A DNA stretch of 64,000 nt, from NCBI GenBank assembly GCA_949987705.1, contig OX465286.1, positions 62,001 through 126,000 on the forward strand, written 5' to 3'. This stretch comes from Thereva unica (lineage: Eukaryota; Arthropoda; Insecta; Diptera; Therevidae). Positions 53,801 through 62,257 of this stretch are shown here, in pieces; position 1 is the first letter of the stretch; each line of letters opens with the position of its first letter. The notes under the pieces are model-generated. The model saw only the letters and a program-made list of their open reading frames with translations. It ran no database searches and was not told the origin of the DNA. The position numbers and the translations under genes are program-made.

Positions 53801-55540
53801 TGGATATTTTTGGTCGATTTCACGAAAGTGCTGGGATCTTAATGAATGGGGTATCGTTGGAAAGGGCTCGCTCCCCCGAGTTCAGCGCACTTTATTTGGT
53901 CCAGAAATTCCAAGGGGTTCGGGAGTTATCCCCTCTTTTGTGATTTCCCCAAGGGGGGCTGCAGGACGCCCATTATCTCGGGAAATACTGGTCAGCCCGG
54001 GGTGGAATTGAATTCACAGCCTCCCTGGGAGGTCCCTAACAATTTCCCATCCAAAAAAGGGCCACTCCAGAATTTTCCCAAAACCGGAAAATTTTCAAAG
54101 GGGTACCCCTTTGGATATTTTTGGTCGATTTCACGAAAGTGCTGGGATCTTAATGAATGGGGTATCGTTGGAAAGGGCTCGCTCCCCCGAGTTCAGCGCA
54201 CTTTATTTGGTCCAGAAATTCCAAGGGGTTCGGGAGTTATCCCCTCTTTTGTGATTTCCCCAAGGGGGGCTGCAGAACGCCCATTATCTTGGGAAATACT
54301 GGTCAGCCCGGGGTGGAATTGAATTCACAGCCTCCCTGGGAGGTCCCTAACAATTTCCCATCCAAAAAAGGGCCACTCCAGAATTTTCCCAAAACCGGAA
54401 AATTTTCAAAGGGGTACCCCTTTGGATATTTTTGGTCGATTTCACGAAAGTGCTGGGATCTTAATGAATGGGGTATCGTTGGAAAGGGCTCGCTCCCCCG
54501 AGTTCAGCGCACTTTATTTGGTCCAGAAATTCCAAGGGGTTCGGGAGTTATCCCCTCTTTTGTGATTTCCCCAAGGGGGGCTGCAGAACGCCCATTATCT
54601 TGGGAAATACTGGTCAGCCCGGGGTGGAATTGAATTCACAGCCTCCCTGGGAGGTCCCTAACAATTTCCCATCCAAAAAAGGGCCACTCCAGAATTTTCC
54701 CAAAACCGGAAAATTTTCAAAGGGGTACCCCTTTGGATATTTTTGGTCGATTTCACGAAAGTGCTGGGATCTTAATGAATGGGGTATCGTTGGAAAGGGC
54801 TCGCTCCCCCGAGTTCAGCGCACTTTATTTGGTCCAGAAATTCCAAGGGGTTCGGGAGTTATCCCCTCTTTTGTGATTTCCCCAAGGGGGGCTGCAGGAC
54901 GCCCATTATCTCGGGAAATACTGGTCAGCCCGGGGTGGAATTGAATTCACAGCCTCCCTGGGAGGTCCCTAACAATTTCCCATCCAAAAAAGGGCCACTC
55001 CAGAATTTTCCCAAAACCGGAAAATTTTCAAAGGGGTACGCCTTTGGACATTTTTGGTCGATTTCACGAAAGTGCTGGGATCTTAATGAATGGGGTATCG
55101 TTGGAAAGGGCTCGCTCCCCCGAGTTCAGCGCACTTTATTTGGTCCAGAAATTCCAAGGGGTTCGGGAGTTATCCCCTCTTTTGTGATTTCCCCAAGGGG
55201 GGCTGCAGAACGCCCATTATCTCGGGAAATACTGGTCAGCCCGGGGTGGAATTGAATTCACAGCCTCCCTGGGAGGTCCCTAACAATTTCCCATCCAAAA
55301 AAGGGCCACTCCAGAATTTTCCCAAAACCGGAAAATTTTCAAAGGGGTACCCCTTTGGATATTTTTGGTCGATTTCACGAAAGTGCTGGGATCTTAATGA
55401 ATGGGGTATCGTTGGAAAGGGCTCGCTCCCCCGAGTTCAGCGCACTTTATTTGGTCCAGAAATTCCAAGGGGTTCGGGAGTTATCCCCTCTTTTGTGATT
55501 TCCCCAAGGGGGGCTGCAGAATGCCCATTATTATCGGATT

Positions 55541-55790
55541 TGAGGAATCTCCGGGGTGGCCCTTTTTGGGGTGGGAAATTGTTAGGGACCTCCCAGGGAG
55601 CCGCGAATTTAATTCCACCCCGGGCCGACCAGGGGTGGCATCACGTAAATTGTTTCAATCGATCTCTTCATATAAAAATCTTGAATTTTTGTATGAACAA
55701 GTCGATTGAAACAACTTACGTGATGCCACCCCAGTATTTCCCGAGATAATGGGCATTCTGCAGCCCCCTTGCCCCCCCTGCAGCCCCTAA
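55541..55790 (-). repeat. Inverted, diverged partial satellite monomer at the array edge
   Basis: The sequence reads as the reverse complement of the satellite, from the GGCCC-poly-T-GG region through GGGAAATTGTTAGGGACCTC, the EcoRI-region remnant and CCACCCCGGG to CCCGAGATAATGGGCATTCTGCAG. It is clearly more diverged than any plus-strand monomer; for example the EcoRI site is lost to GAATTTAATTCC. It is split at 55,633-55,731 by a fold-back element. Bases 55,771-55,790 (C-rich, with a second CTGCAG) are a poorly matching remnant next to the LINE fragment that begins at 55,791. Confidence 0.85.
55633..55731. mobile_element. 99-bp fold-back / MITE-like element with 30-bp terminal inverted repeats
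   Basis: The left terminus (55,633-55,662) begins GGGTGGCATCACGT. The right terminus (55,702-55,731) is its reverse complement with one mismatch in 30. The interior is itself almost a perfect inverted repeat (TTCATA.AAAAAT / ATTTTT.TATGAA), so nearly the whole element can fold into one hairpin. It interrupts the inverted satellite exactly between GAC and TATTTCCC. CAG lies on both sides (55,630-55,632 and 55,732-55,734) but once in the uninterrupted satellite, which indicates a 3-bp target-site duplication. A non-autonomous DNA transposon is the best reading. A 3-bp duplication occurs in the PIF/Harbinger group, but no family is assigned. There is no coding capacity. Confidence 0.85.
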
Positions 55791-56295
55791 CTCGCATAAC
55801 TGAGCCGGGGCCCCGAGAACTACCTTAGCTTGGCTGGACAAGGTGCAAAGCCGCGCTCCTAAACTTATTGGTGATAGCGCCATTTGCTCTTCAATTAAGA
55901 GTCACTAAGCCACCGTAGGAATGCAGCAGCTCTTGCAAAATATTACCGCACAACGGCTGCTCCACTGAAATAAGTTACCTCATGCCTCCACGGCAACATT
56001 TCTCCCGCAACACAAGACTTGCCGGCTCGGCTCACGCTAATAGTTTACAGCCTTTATCTTCGCATACACTACGGTATAGTTTGTTTATAGCAAGAACAAC
56101 CACCCGAGTCAGTATTCCCGAACTCATACAACACCCAAGAGTTCTCAAACGCAAGGTTCACCACCTTCTCCTCCAACACCCACCCCCGACTCCCATAATC
56201 TATCCTATCTTTCTCTCTGCCGTGTGTAATAAAATTGTAATTTTAGTTTAAGTATGCCTTGCTTTGGCTAATAAATAAAATAAAATAAATAATTT
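55791..56295 (+). pseudogene. Truncated LINE (non-LTR retrotransposon) reverse-transcriptase C-terminal fragment
   Basis: Reading on the plus strand and shifting frame as needed, the conserved post-RT region of arthropod LINEs is visible. GAPRTTLAWLDKVQSRA is followed by KLIGD, then SLSHRRNAAALAKYYR (about 55,902-55,955) and FSRNTRLAGSAH (56,000-56,035). There is a stop right after the SHN codons at the start, and at least two frameshifts, so it is dead. After the coding remnant come AATAAA-type motifs and an (AAATA)n-like tail at about 56,270-56,295, as expected for a LINE 3' end. The whole catalytic domain is absent because the copy is cut at 55,791 by the satellite edge. It is a near-duplicate of the minus-strand copy at 61,741-62,257. 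Clade (CR1/L2/jockey group) is not resolved. Confidence 0.8.
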
Positions 56296-56700
56296 TCTTT
56301 TATTTCCAGGGTAACAAACTAAAGGATGAAGTAAACCTCCAAAGCTGGCATCCAGAGCATCACTGCCATCATCCATCCACATCCAATCCACCAACCCGCC
56401 AACAACCAGCGCAAGCAGATCCGAAGCATACACAAAATGGGTTTTTTTTATTCTATTTATTCTATCTATGTATAAAATAAAAAAAATGTAAAATCAATAA
56501 ATGAAAATTATTAATTAAAATAAAATGTACATTGCCATAATTCCCAAGAAATAAATTGCTTTCTTTGTTTGAATAAAATAAAATGTTTTTTTTCTTGCCC
56601 TGATCTAATTAAAAACTCGAACCAATTTACACCTTGACCGCACATCTGTTTTTTTTTTCTTATTAAAATTAAAGTTTCAATGAATGAAGGAAGAAGAAGA
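56296..56700 (+). other. A+T-rich block with an exon-like segment after a strong 3' splice-site motif
   Basis: TTTTCTTTTATTTCCAG ends at about 56,309. It is followed by an open frame of about 57 codons (GNKLKDEVNLQSWHPEHH..., stop near 56,480) and then poly-T/A runs with several AATAAA motifs. That layout resembles a terminal exon. The same acceptor and frame are preserved on the minus strand of the right arm (about 61,740 down to 61,560), although the last residues differ. The opposite strand is also open (56,248-56,433 minus; 61,600-61,833 plus), so strand and coding status are uncertain. No family recognised. The rest of the block, to 56,700, is low-complexity A+T. Confidence 0.35.
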
Positions 56701-56724
56701 AAATGTAAACAAAAATTTCTTGGT

Positions 56725-57045
56725 CTCAGCAGGATTTGCACTAGGCCACCATAAATGGCAGCCAGCAAGTCGACAGCTGATCGCACTGCCGCCCCAAAAA
56801 AAAATAAACATGTTTAACTACTCCCGTCTTCATCGCATTCCTTTTTCTCTGATTCTAAACATCACCGACCCCTTTGCTCCCATTCTAAACACCTCCGACC
56901 CCTTTTCAGCCGTTCTAAACACCCTCGACTGCGCGTGCGCTTGGGAACATTAAATTTTGTACTCAAATTCAGGATTTGCACTAGGGCATCATGAACCGCA
57001 GGCAGCAATTCGATCAAGCGGCAGGAGATCATCTGACGTCACTCC
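56725..57045 (-). repeat. Two copies of a recurrent module plus a 3 x 30-bp short tandem repeat (left arm)
   Basis: The module reads, on the minus strand, CTTGCTG-CTGCC-TTTATGGTGGCCTAGTGCAAATCCTG. It occurs at about 56,725-56,795 and, more diverged, at about 56,960-57,045. Between the two, ATTCTAAACA-type units start at 56,852, 56,882 and 56,912 (period 30 bp). The same two components make up the 279-bp satellite of the right arm, where they lie in the opposite orientation. An open frame across this block (56,684-56,953, plus) is echoed in the right arm (61,103-61,399, minus) and ends in ILNTSDPF-like repeats. I regard that frame as repeat-derived. Confidence 0.75.
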
Positions 57046-57246
57046 CCCCTAAGAAGAAATAATATAAAAAGTATACAATTCCTTTTCAAACTAGTTTCTC
57101 ACTGTGTTGTTTCCTCTCATTCCAATTAATCGTATTTGCTTTGCTGGTCGCACTTCCCCTAAATAATACATTTCTCGTCGTCCCGAAGGAGAAATCGACA
57201 CATCGTTTTTCTTTCTTTTTCATACTAATGCTAAGTAGTTTTTTCC

Positions 57247-57264
57247 CTCTCTCTCTCTCTCTCT
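57247..57264. repeat. (CT)9 microsatellite
   Basis: Nine perfect CT dinucleotides lie within a C/T-rich stretch in the spacer between the inverted arms. Confidence 0.97.
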
Positions 57265-57393
57265 TCCCAAACAAAATTTCAAGTTGTAGCAAAAGGAACT
57301 GTCAAATAACATAAAAAAAACAGAATGCCGGCAGAAAAGTATATTTTTCTAAATTTTTCGAGTAAAAAATACAAAAAAACTTTAAATTATTCT

Positions 57394-57700
57394 TTAAATT
57401 TCTTCGTTGAAACACAGGAAGGCGTACATGGTCCCAACGGTGTCTGCTGTTGGATAATTTCGTGTATAGACCGGGTCCTTAGCACCTGTTGTGGATATAA
57501 CCAAAAAATTTGAAGGATCGTCATCGGAAGGAAATAAGTTAATTACCGTGGTTATAGTCACACGTCCATGTGCAATAAACAACCTTTTCATCATCTGACG
57601 GATTCCTACACCCTGGTTAAACACCACCGTGCATCAATTTGCCATTAATTACGATCATATTGCCACCGCCGCCGCCACCATGCCAGGAGTTAGTCGACAA
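57394..57700 (-). pseudogene. Possible frame-broken coding remnant, unrecognised
   Basis: On the minus strand an open frame of about 77 codons (57,627 down to 57,394; includes FPSDDDPSNFLVISTTGAKD and NYPTADTVGTMYAF) has a balanced amino-acid composition. It starts only at GTG codons after a stop. Just upstream, in another frame, lies HGGGGGGNMIVINGKLMHGGV, which ends at a stop a few bases before FNQGVGIRQ begins. A single frameshift near 57,616 would join the two, which suggests a decayed gene or element. I do not recognise the family, and chance remains possible. Confidence 0.25.
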
Positions 57701-58520
57701 TTACCATCATCACAACAAGAGAAGCACCCTTATTTAATCACCCACCCGTGGAATATGTCCAGAATCCGCATCCAGTGCAGTTTCGTGCTATCCCCCGGGG
57801 CTAGACGATCAATTTTTCAATTCATTGCGCATAATTAAAATTGATCCGTTTAGCCCCTGCTACCTGGATGCTGGATGCAATATTGCAATTAAAAATTTTA
57901 TTGGCGGCTAGTGCTAGTGTTTTGTTATTTTTATTTGTTTGTTATTTTCCCACTAACGTAAAAATCCTTTCAAAAATCAATTATTAAGTTATATTCCTAC
58001 ATACATATAGCCAAGAAACATGAGTGCCTGTTTATGTAATAATAAAGCCCAATAAGTAATTTATTTTATTAAAATAAATGCGTGAAGAAATAAAAATATT
58101 TTTTTTTTAAATTATAGTTTTGCACAAATGGCAGAAATTGTCAATCATTTTCTTTAAATATCTCATTTCTAATCGAGTGTCAAATCTAATAAAAGTTTTT
58201 TTTTATTTTCTTAGATATTAAAAGAAAATTTTTGACCGTTTTTGGCAAATTTTAAATAAAAGAAAAGTAGTTAAAAATGCAATTGTGAATTTATTTTATT
58301 AGGGCGGAGCCTATACGATGAATTGGAATGAGAAAAATAAACACAGTGATGAAAATAGTTTGAAAAGGAATTGTTTACTTTTTAAATTGTTTCTTCTTAA
58401 GGGGTAGTGACGTCGGCTGATCGTGAGGCTCTCGACTTGCTGCCTGCCATTTATGATACCCTAGTGCGAATCCAGAAATTCAGTACAAAATTTGATTTTC
58501 ATTCATAGCAGCCGCCACCC

Positions 58521-61240
58521 CTTACTACGGGCTATGACGTAGATCCATTGATCCTCTGCTCTGAGTTGAGGCTGTCGGCTTGCTGCCTGGGGTTTATGGT
58601 GGCCTGGTGCAAATCCTGAATTTCAGTACAAAATGCGACAAAATTCTCAAGTTTCAAGCGCACGCTGTCGGTGGTGTTTAGAATGAGAAAAAAAAGCAAT
58701 ACGAGGAGGAAGACGGGAATAGGGTGGTGGTGTTTAGAATGGGAGAAAAAGCAATTCGAGGAAGACGAAAATAGTTAAAAGGGGCCATTCACTAGCCCCT
58801 TACTACGGGCTATGACGTAGATCCATTGATCCTCTGCTCTGAGTTGAGGCGGTCGGCTTGCTGCCTGGGGTTTATGGTGGCCTGGTGTGAATCCTGAATT
58901 TCAGTACAAAATGCGACAAAATTCTCAAGTTCCAAGCGCACGCTGTCGGTGGTGTTTAGAATGAGAAAAAAAAGCAATACGAGGAGGAAGACGGGAATAG
59001 GGTGGTGGTGTTTAGAATGGGAGAAAAAGCAATTCGAGGAAGACGAAAATAGTTAAAAGGGGCCATTCACTAGCCCCTTACTACGGGCTATGACGTAGAT
59101 CCATTGATCCTCTGCTCTGAGTTGAGGCTGTCGGCTTGCTGCCTGGGGTTTATGGTGGCCTGGTGCAAATCCTGAATTTCAGTACAAAATGCGACCAAAA
59201 TTCTCAAGTTCCAAGCGCACGCTGTCGGTGGTGTTTAGAATGAGAAAAAAAAGCAATACGAGGAGGAAGACGGGAATAGGGTGGTGGTGTTTAGAATGGG
59301 AGAAAAAGCAATTCGAGGAAGACGAAAATAGTTAAAAGGGGCCATTCACTAGCCCCTTACTACGGGCTATGACGTAGATCCATTGATCCTCTGCTCTGAG
59401 TTGAGGCTGTCGGCTTGCTGCCTGGGGTTTATGGTGGCCTGGTGCAAATCCTGAATTTCAGTACAAAATGCGACCAAAATTCTCAAGTTCCAAGCGCACG
59501 CTGTCGGTGGTGTTTAGAATGAGAAAAAAAAGCAATACGAGGAGGAAGACGGGAATAGGGTGGTGGTGTTTAGAATGGGAGAAAAAGCAATACGAGGAAG
59601 ACGAAAATAGTTAAAAGGGGCCATTCACTAGCCCCTTACTACGGGCTATGACGTAGATCCATTGATCCTCTGCTCTGAGTTGAGGCTGTCGGCTTGCTGC
59701 CTGGGGTTTATGGTGGCCTGGTGCAAATCCTGAATTTCAGTACAAAATGCGACCAAAATTCTCAAGTTCCAAGCGCACGCTGTCGGTGGTGTTTAGAATG
59801 AGAAAAAAAAGCAATACGAGGAGGAAGACGGGAATAGGGTGGTGGTGTTTAGAATGGGAGAAAAAGCAATACGAGGAAGACGAAAATAGTTAAAAGGGGC
59901 CATTCACTAGCCCCTTACTACGGGCTATGACGTAGATCCATTGATCCTCTGCTCTGAGTTGAGGCTGTCGGCTTGCTGCCTGGGGTTTATGGTGGCCTGG
60001 TGCAAATCCTGAATTTCAGTACAAAATGCGACCAAAATTCTCAAGTTCCAAGCGCACGCTGTCGGTGGTGTTTAGAATGAGAAAAAAAAGCAATACGAGG
60101 AGGAAGACGGGAATAGGGTGGTGGTGTTTAGAATGGGAGAAAAAGCAATTCGAGGAAGACGAAAATAGTTAAAAGGGGCCATTCACTAGCCCCTTACTAC
60201 GGGCTATGACGTAGATCCATTGATCCTCTGCTCTGAGTTGAGGCTGTCGGCTTGCTGCCTGGGGTTTATGGTGGCCTGGTGCAAATCCTGAATTTCAGTA
60301 CAAAATGCGACCAAAATTCTCAAGTTCCAAGCGCACGCTGTCGGTGGTGTTTAGAATGAGAAAAAAAAGCAATACGAGGAGGAAGACGGGAATAGGGTGG
60401 TGGTGTTTAGAATGGGAGAAAAAGCAATACGAGGAAGACGAAAATAGTTAAAAGGGGCCATTCACTAGCCCCTTACTACGGGCTATGACGTAGATCCATT
60501 GATCCTCTGCTCTGAGTTGAGGCTGTCGGCTTGCTGCCTGGGGTTTATGGTGGCCTGGTGCAAATCCTGAATTTCAGTACAAAATGCGACCAAAATTCTC
60601 AAGTTCCAAGCGCACGCTGTCGGTGGTGTTTAGAATGAGAAAAAAAAGCAATACGAGGAGGAAGACGGGAATAGGGTGGTGGTGTTTAGAATGGGAGAAA
60701 AAGCAATACGAGGAAGACGAAAATAGTTAAAAGGGGCCATTCACTAGCCCCTTACTACGGGCTATGACGTAGATCCATTGATCCTCTGCTCTGAGTTGAG
60801 GCTGTCGGCTTGCTGCCTGGGGTTTATGGTGGCCTGGTGCAAATCCTGAATTTCAGTACAAAATGCGACCAAAATTCTCAAGTTCCAAGCGCACGCTGTC
60901 GGTGGTGTTTAGAATGAGAAAAAAAAGCAATACGAGGAGGAAGACGGGAATAGGGTGGTGGTGTTTAGAATGGGAGAAAAAGCAATACGAGGAAGACGAA
61001 AATAGTTAAAAGGGGCCATTCACTAGCCCCTTACTACGGGCTATGACGTAGATCCATTGATCCTCTGCTCTGAGTTGAGGCTGTCGGCTTGCTGCCTGGG
61101 ATTTATGGTGGCCTGGTGTGAATCCTGAAAATCAGTACAAAATTTAATGTTCCCAAGCGCACGCAGTCGGCGGTGTTTAGAATAGGAGAAAAAGGAATAC
61201 GATGAAGACGGGAGTAGTTAAACATGCTTATTTTTTTTTG
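58521..61240 (+). repeat. 278/279-bp tandem satellite, nine full units plus a diverged tenth
   Basis: CTTACTACGGGCTATGACG begins at 58,521, 58,799, 59,077, 59,356, 59,635, 59,914, 60,193, 60,472, 60,751 and 61,030. The first two periods are 278 bp (GCGACAAAATTC) and the next seven are 279 bp (GCGACCAAAATTC). The tenth unit is partial and diverges into the flanking arm. Each unit contains a TAGCCC / GGGCTA short inverted repeat, the TTTATGGTGGCCTGGTGCAAATCC module, and an internal direct duplication of a GGTGGTGTTTAGAATG... segment at 56-bp spacing (58,675 and 58,731). Units are nearly identical, so expansion was recent. The unit is assembled from sequence that is present once, inverted, in the left arm. 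Confidence 0.95.
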
Positions 61241-61740
61241 GGGCGGCAGTGCGATCAGCTGTCGACTTGCTGGCTGCCATTTATGGTGGCCTAGTGCAAA
61301 TCCTGCTGAGACCAAGAAATTTTTGTTTACATTTTCTTCTTCTTCCTTCATTCGTTGAAACTTTAATTTTAATAAGAAAAAAAATAGGTGTGCGATCAAG
61401 GTGTAAATTGGTTCGAGTTTTTAATTAGATCAGGGCGAGAAAAAAAACATTTTATTTTATTCAAACAAAGAAAGCAATTTATTAAGCGGAATTATGGCAA
61501 TGTACATTTTTTATTTTAATTAATCATTTTCATTTATTGATTTTACATTTTTTTTATTTTATACATAGATAGAATAAATAGAATAAAAAAAAAATTTTTG
61601 TGTATGCTTCGGATCTGCTTGCGCTGGTTGTTGGCGGGTTGGTGGATTGGATGTGGATGGATGATGGCAGTGATGCTCTGGATGCCAGCTTTGGAGGTTT
61701 ACTTCATCCTTTAGTTTGTTACCCTGGAAATAAAAGAAAA

Positions 61741-62257
61741 TTATTTATTTTATTTTATTTATTAGCCAAAGCAAGGCATACTCAAACTAAAATTACAATT
61801 TTATTACACACGGCAGAGAGGAAGATAGGATAGATTATGGGGAGTCGGGTGGGTGTTGGAGGAGAAGGTGGTGAACCTTGCGTTTGAGAACTCTTGGGTG
61901 TTGTATGAGTTCGGGAATACCGACTCGGGTGGTTGTTCCTACCTTGTTCTTGCTATAAACGAATTTCTATACCGTAGTGTATGCGAAGATAAGGGCTGTA
62001 AACTATTAGGATGAGCCGAGCACGGGCACGTCTTGTGCTGCGGGAGAAATGTTGCCGTGGAGGCATGAGGTAACTTATTTCAGTGGAGCAGCCGTTGTGC
62101 GGTAATATTTTGCAAGAGCTGCTGCATTCCTACGGTGGCTTAGTGACTCTCAATTGCAGAGCAAATGGCGCTATCACCAATAAGTTTGAGAGCGCGGCTT
62201 TGCACCTTGTCCAGCCAAGCTAAGGTGGTTCTCGGAGCCCCGGCTCAGTTATGCGAG
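61741..62257 (-). pseudogene. LINE reverse-transcriptase C-terminus and 3' tail (right-arm copy)
   Basis: On the minus strand this is the paired copy of 55,791-56,295. IYKSYIRPRLEYTSH (62,251-62,295) leads into GAPRTTLAWLDKVQSRALKL, and SHRRNAAALAKYYR lies at 62,100-62,146. The A+T-rich tail is at about 61,741-61,764. There are a stop after SHN and frameshifts, for example between IES and SLSHRR. It is continuous with the LINE remnant at 62,258-63,110, so this side preserves the original element and the left arm is the derived, truncated copy. Confidence 0.82.

Larger units (their letters stand above)
1..55532 (+). repeat. 311-bp tandem satellite array, 178 complete monomers plus partial ends
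   Basis: A single sequence recurs head to tail without interruption. The anchor GGGGTATCG recurs from 108 to 55,401 as 178 intervals. Most are exactly 311 bp, and the exceptions (two +4, two 3-monomer-scale deficits, four -3, one -19, many -1 or -2) add up to -65 bp, which accounts for the full length. The array begins before base 1 and ends in a partial monomer at about 55,532. Nearly every monomer carries one EcoRI, one KpnI and one SmaI site, and most carry a PstI site. The monomer is visibly richer in G+C, with runs of 4-6 G or C, than the A+T-rich flank on the right. Length, homogeneity and lack of interspersed genes fit centromeric or heterochromatic satellite DNA. Chromosomal location cannot be told from this window. 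I do not recognise the family. Confidence 0.98.
55791..57135 (+). repeat. Left arm of a large inverted repeat
   Basis: This segment matches the minus strand of 58,313-62,257 in collinear order. The blocks are a LINE C-terminus and tail (55,791-56,295), an exon-like A+T-rich block (about 56,290-56,700), a first module copy (about 56,725-56,795), a block of three 30-bp TTCTAAACA-type units (56,851-56,940), a second module copy (about 56,960-57,045) and an inner end finishing in CATTCCAATT.ATCGTAT (57,135). Similarity by eye is above 90 percent in the outer half and lower in the inner half. The outer end stops exactly at the satellite junction, whereas the right arm continues into more LINE sequence. 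The satellite therefore joins at, or has replaced, the LINE on this side. Confidence 0.9.
57136..58312. other. Unique spacer between the inverted arms
   Basis: No counterpart of this 1.18-kb stretch was found elsewhere in the window. Its left part contains a (CT)9 microsatellite, a GCC-rich run (57,662-57,678) and short open frames. From about 57,840 to 58,312 it is A+T-rich with long A and T runs and no frame worth reporting. It is the loop of the large inverted repeat. Confidence 0.7.
58313..62257 (-). repeat. Right arm of the large inverted repeat, expanded by an internal tandem array
   Basis: Read on the minus strand from 62,257 inward, it repeats the order of the left arm: LINE C-terminus, LINE tail, exon-like block, module (about 61,310-61,245), TTCTAAACA-type unit, second module, then inner end (58,500-58,313, ending AT.CGTAT). 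The arm is longer than its partner because about 2.6 kb of 278/279-bp tandem units sits between the outer and inner parts. There are small length differences; for example an extra AAGGTAGGAAC-type 11 bp is present in the right-arm LINE near 61,930. Confidence 0.88.

Noticed and set aside
1..55532. Well over a hundred overlapping open frames of 60-170 codons (MGYRWKGLAPPSSAH-type) as a protein family
   Set aside because: They are one satellite read repeatedly. The 311-bp period rotates the frame, the same peptide appears in staggered overlapping copies, and variants do not favour third codon positions by eye.
1..55532. CRISPR array or prokaryotic repeat locus
   Set aside because: Monomers are contiguous with no unique spacers, and the flanks hold LINE remnants, so the sequence is eukaryotic.
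1..55532. rDNA intergenic spacer subrepeats
   Set aside because: No 18S or 28S sequence is recognisable beside the array, and the length is far beyond a usual spacer.
55609..55797. Minus-strand frame of 62 codons at the array edge
   Set aside because: It runs through the fold-back element and the inverted satellite fragment and is explained by them.
57680..57838. 52-codon frame preceded by a perfect GCCGCCACCATG context
   Set aside because: The context comes from a GCC-rich simple repeat, and the peptide has no recognisable features.
58606..58616. GGTGCAAATCC as an RNA polymerase III B box, making the 279-bp unit a tRNA-derived SINE
   Set aside because: It differs from the B-box consensus at one position, but no A box at suitable spacing upstream and no tRNA-like fold were found.
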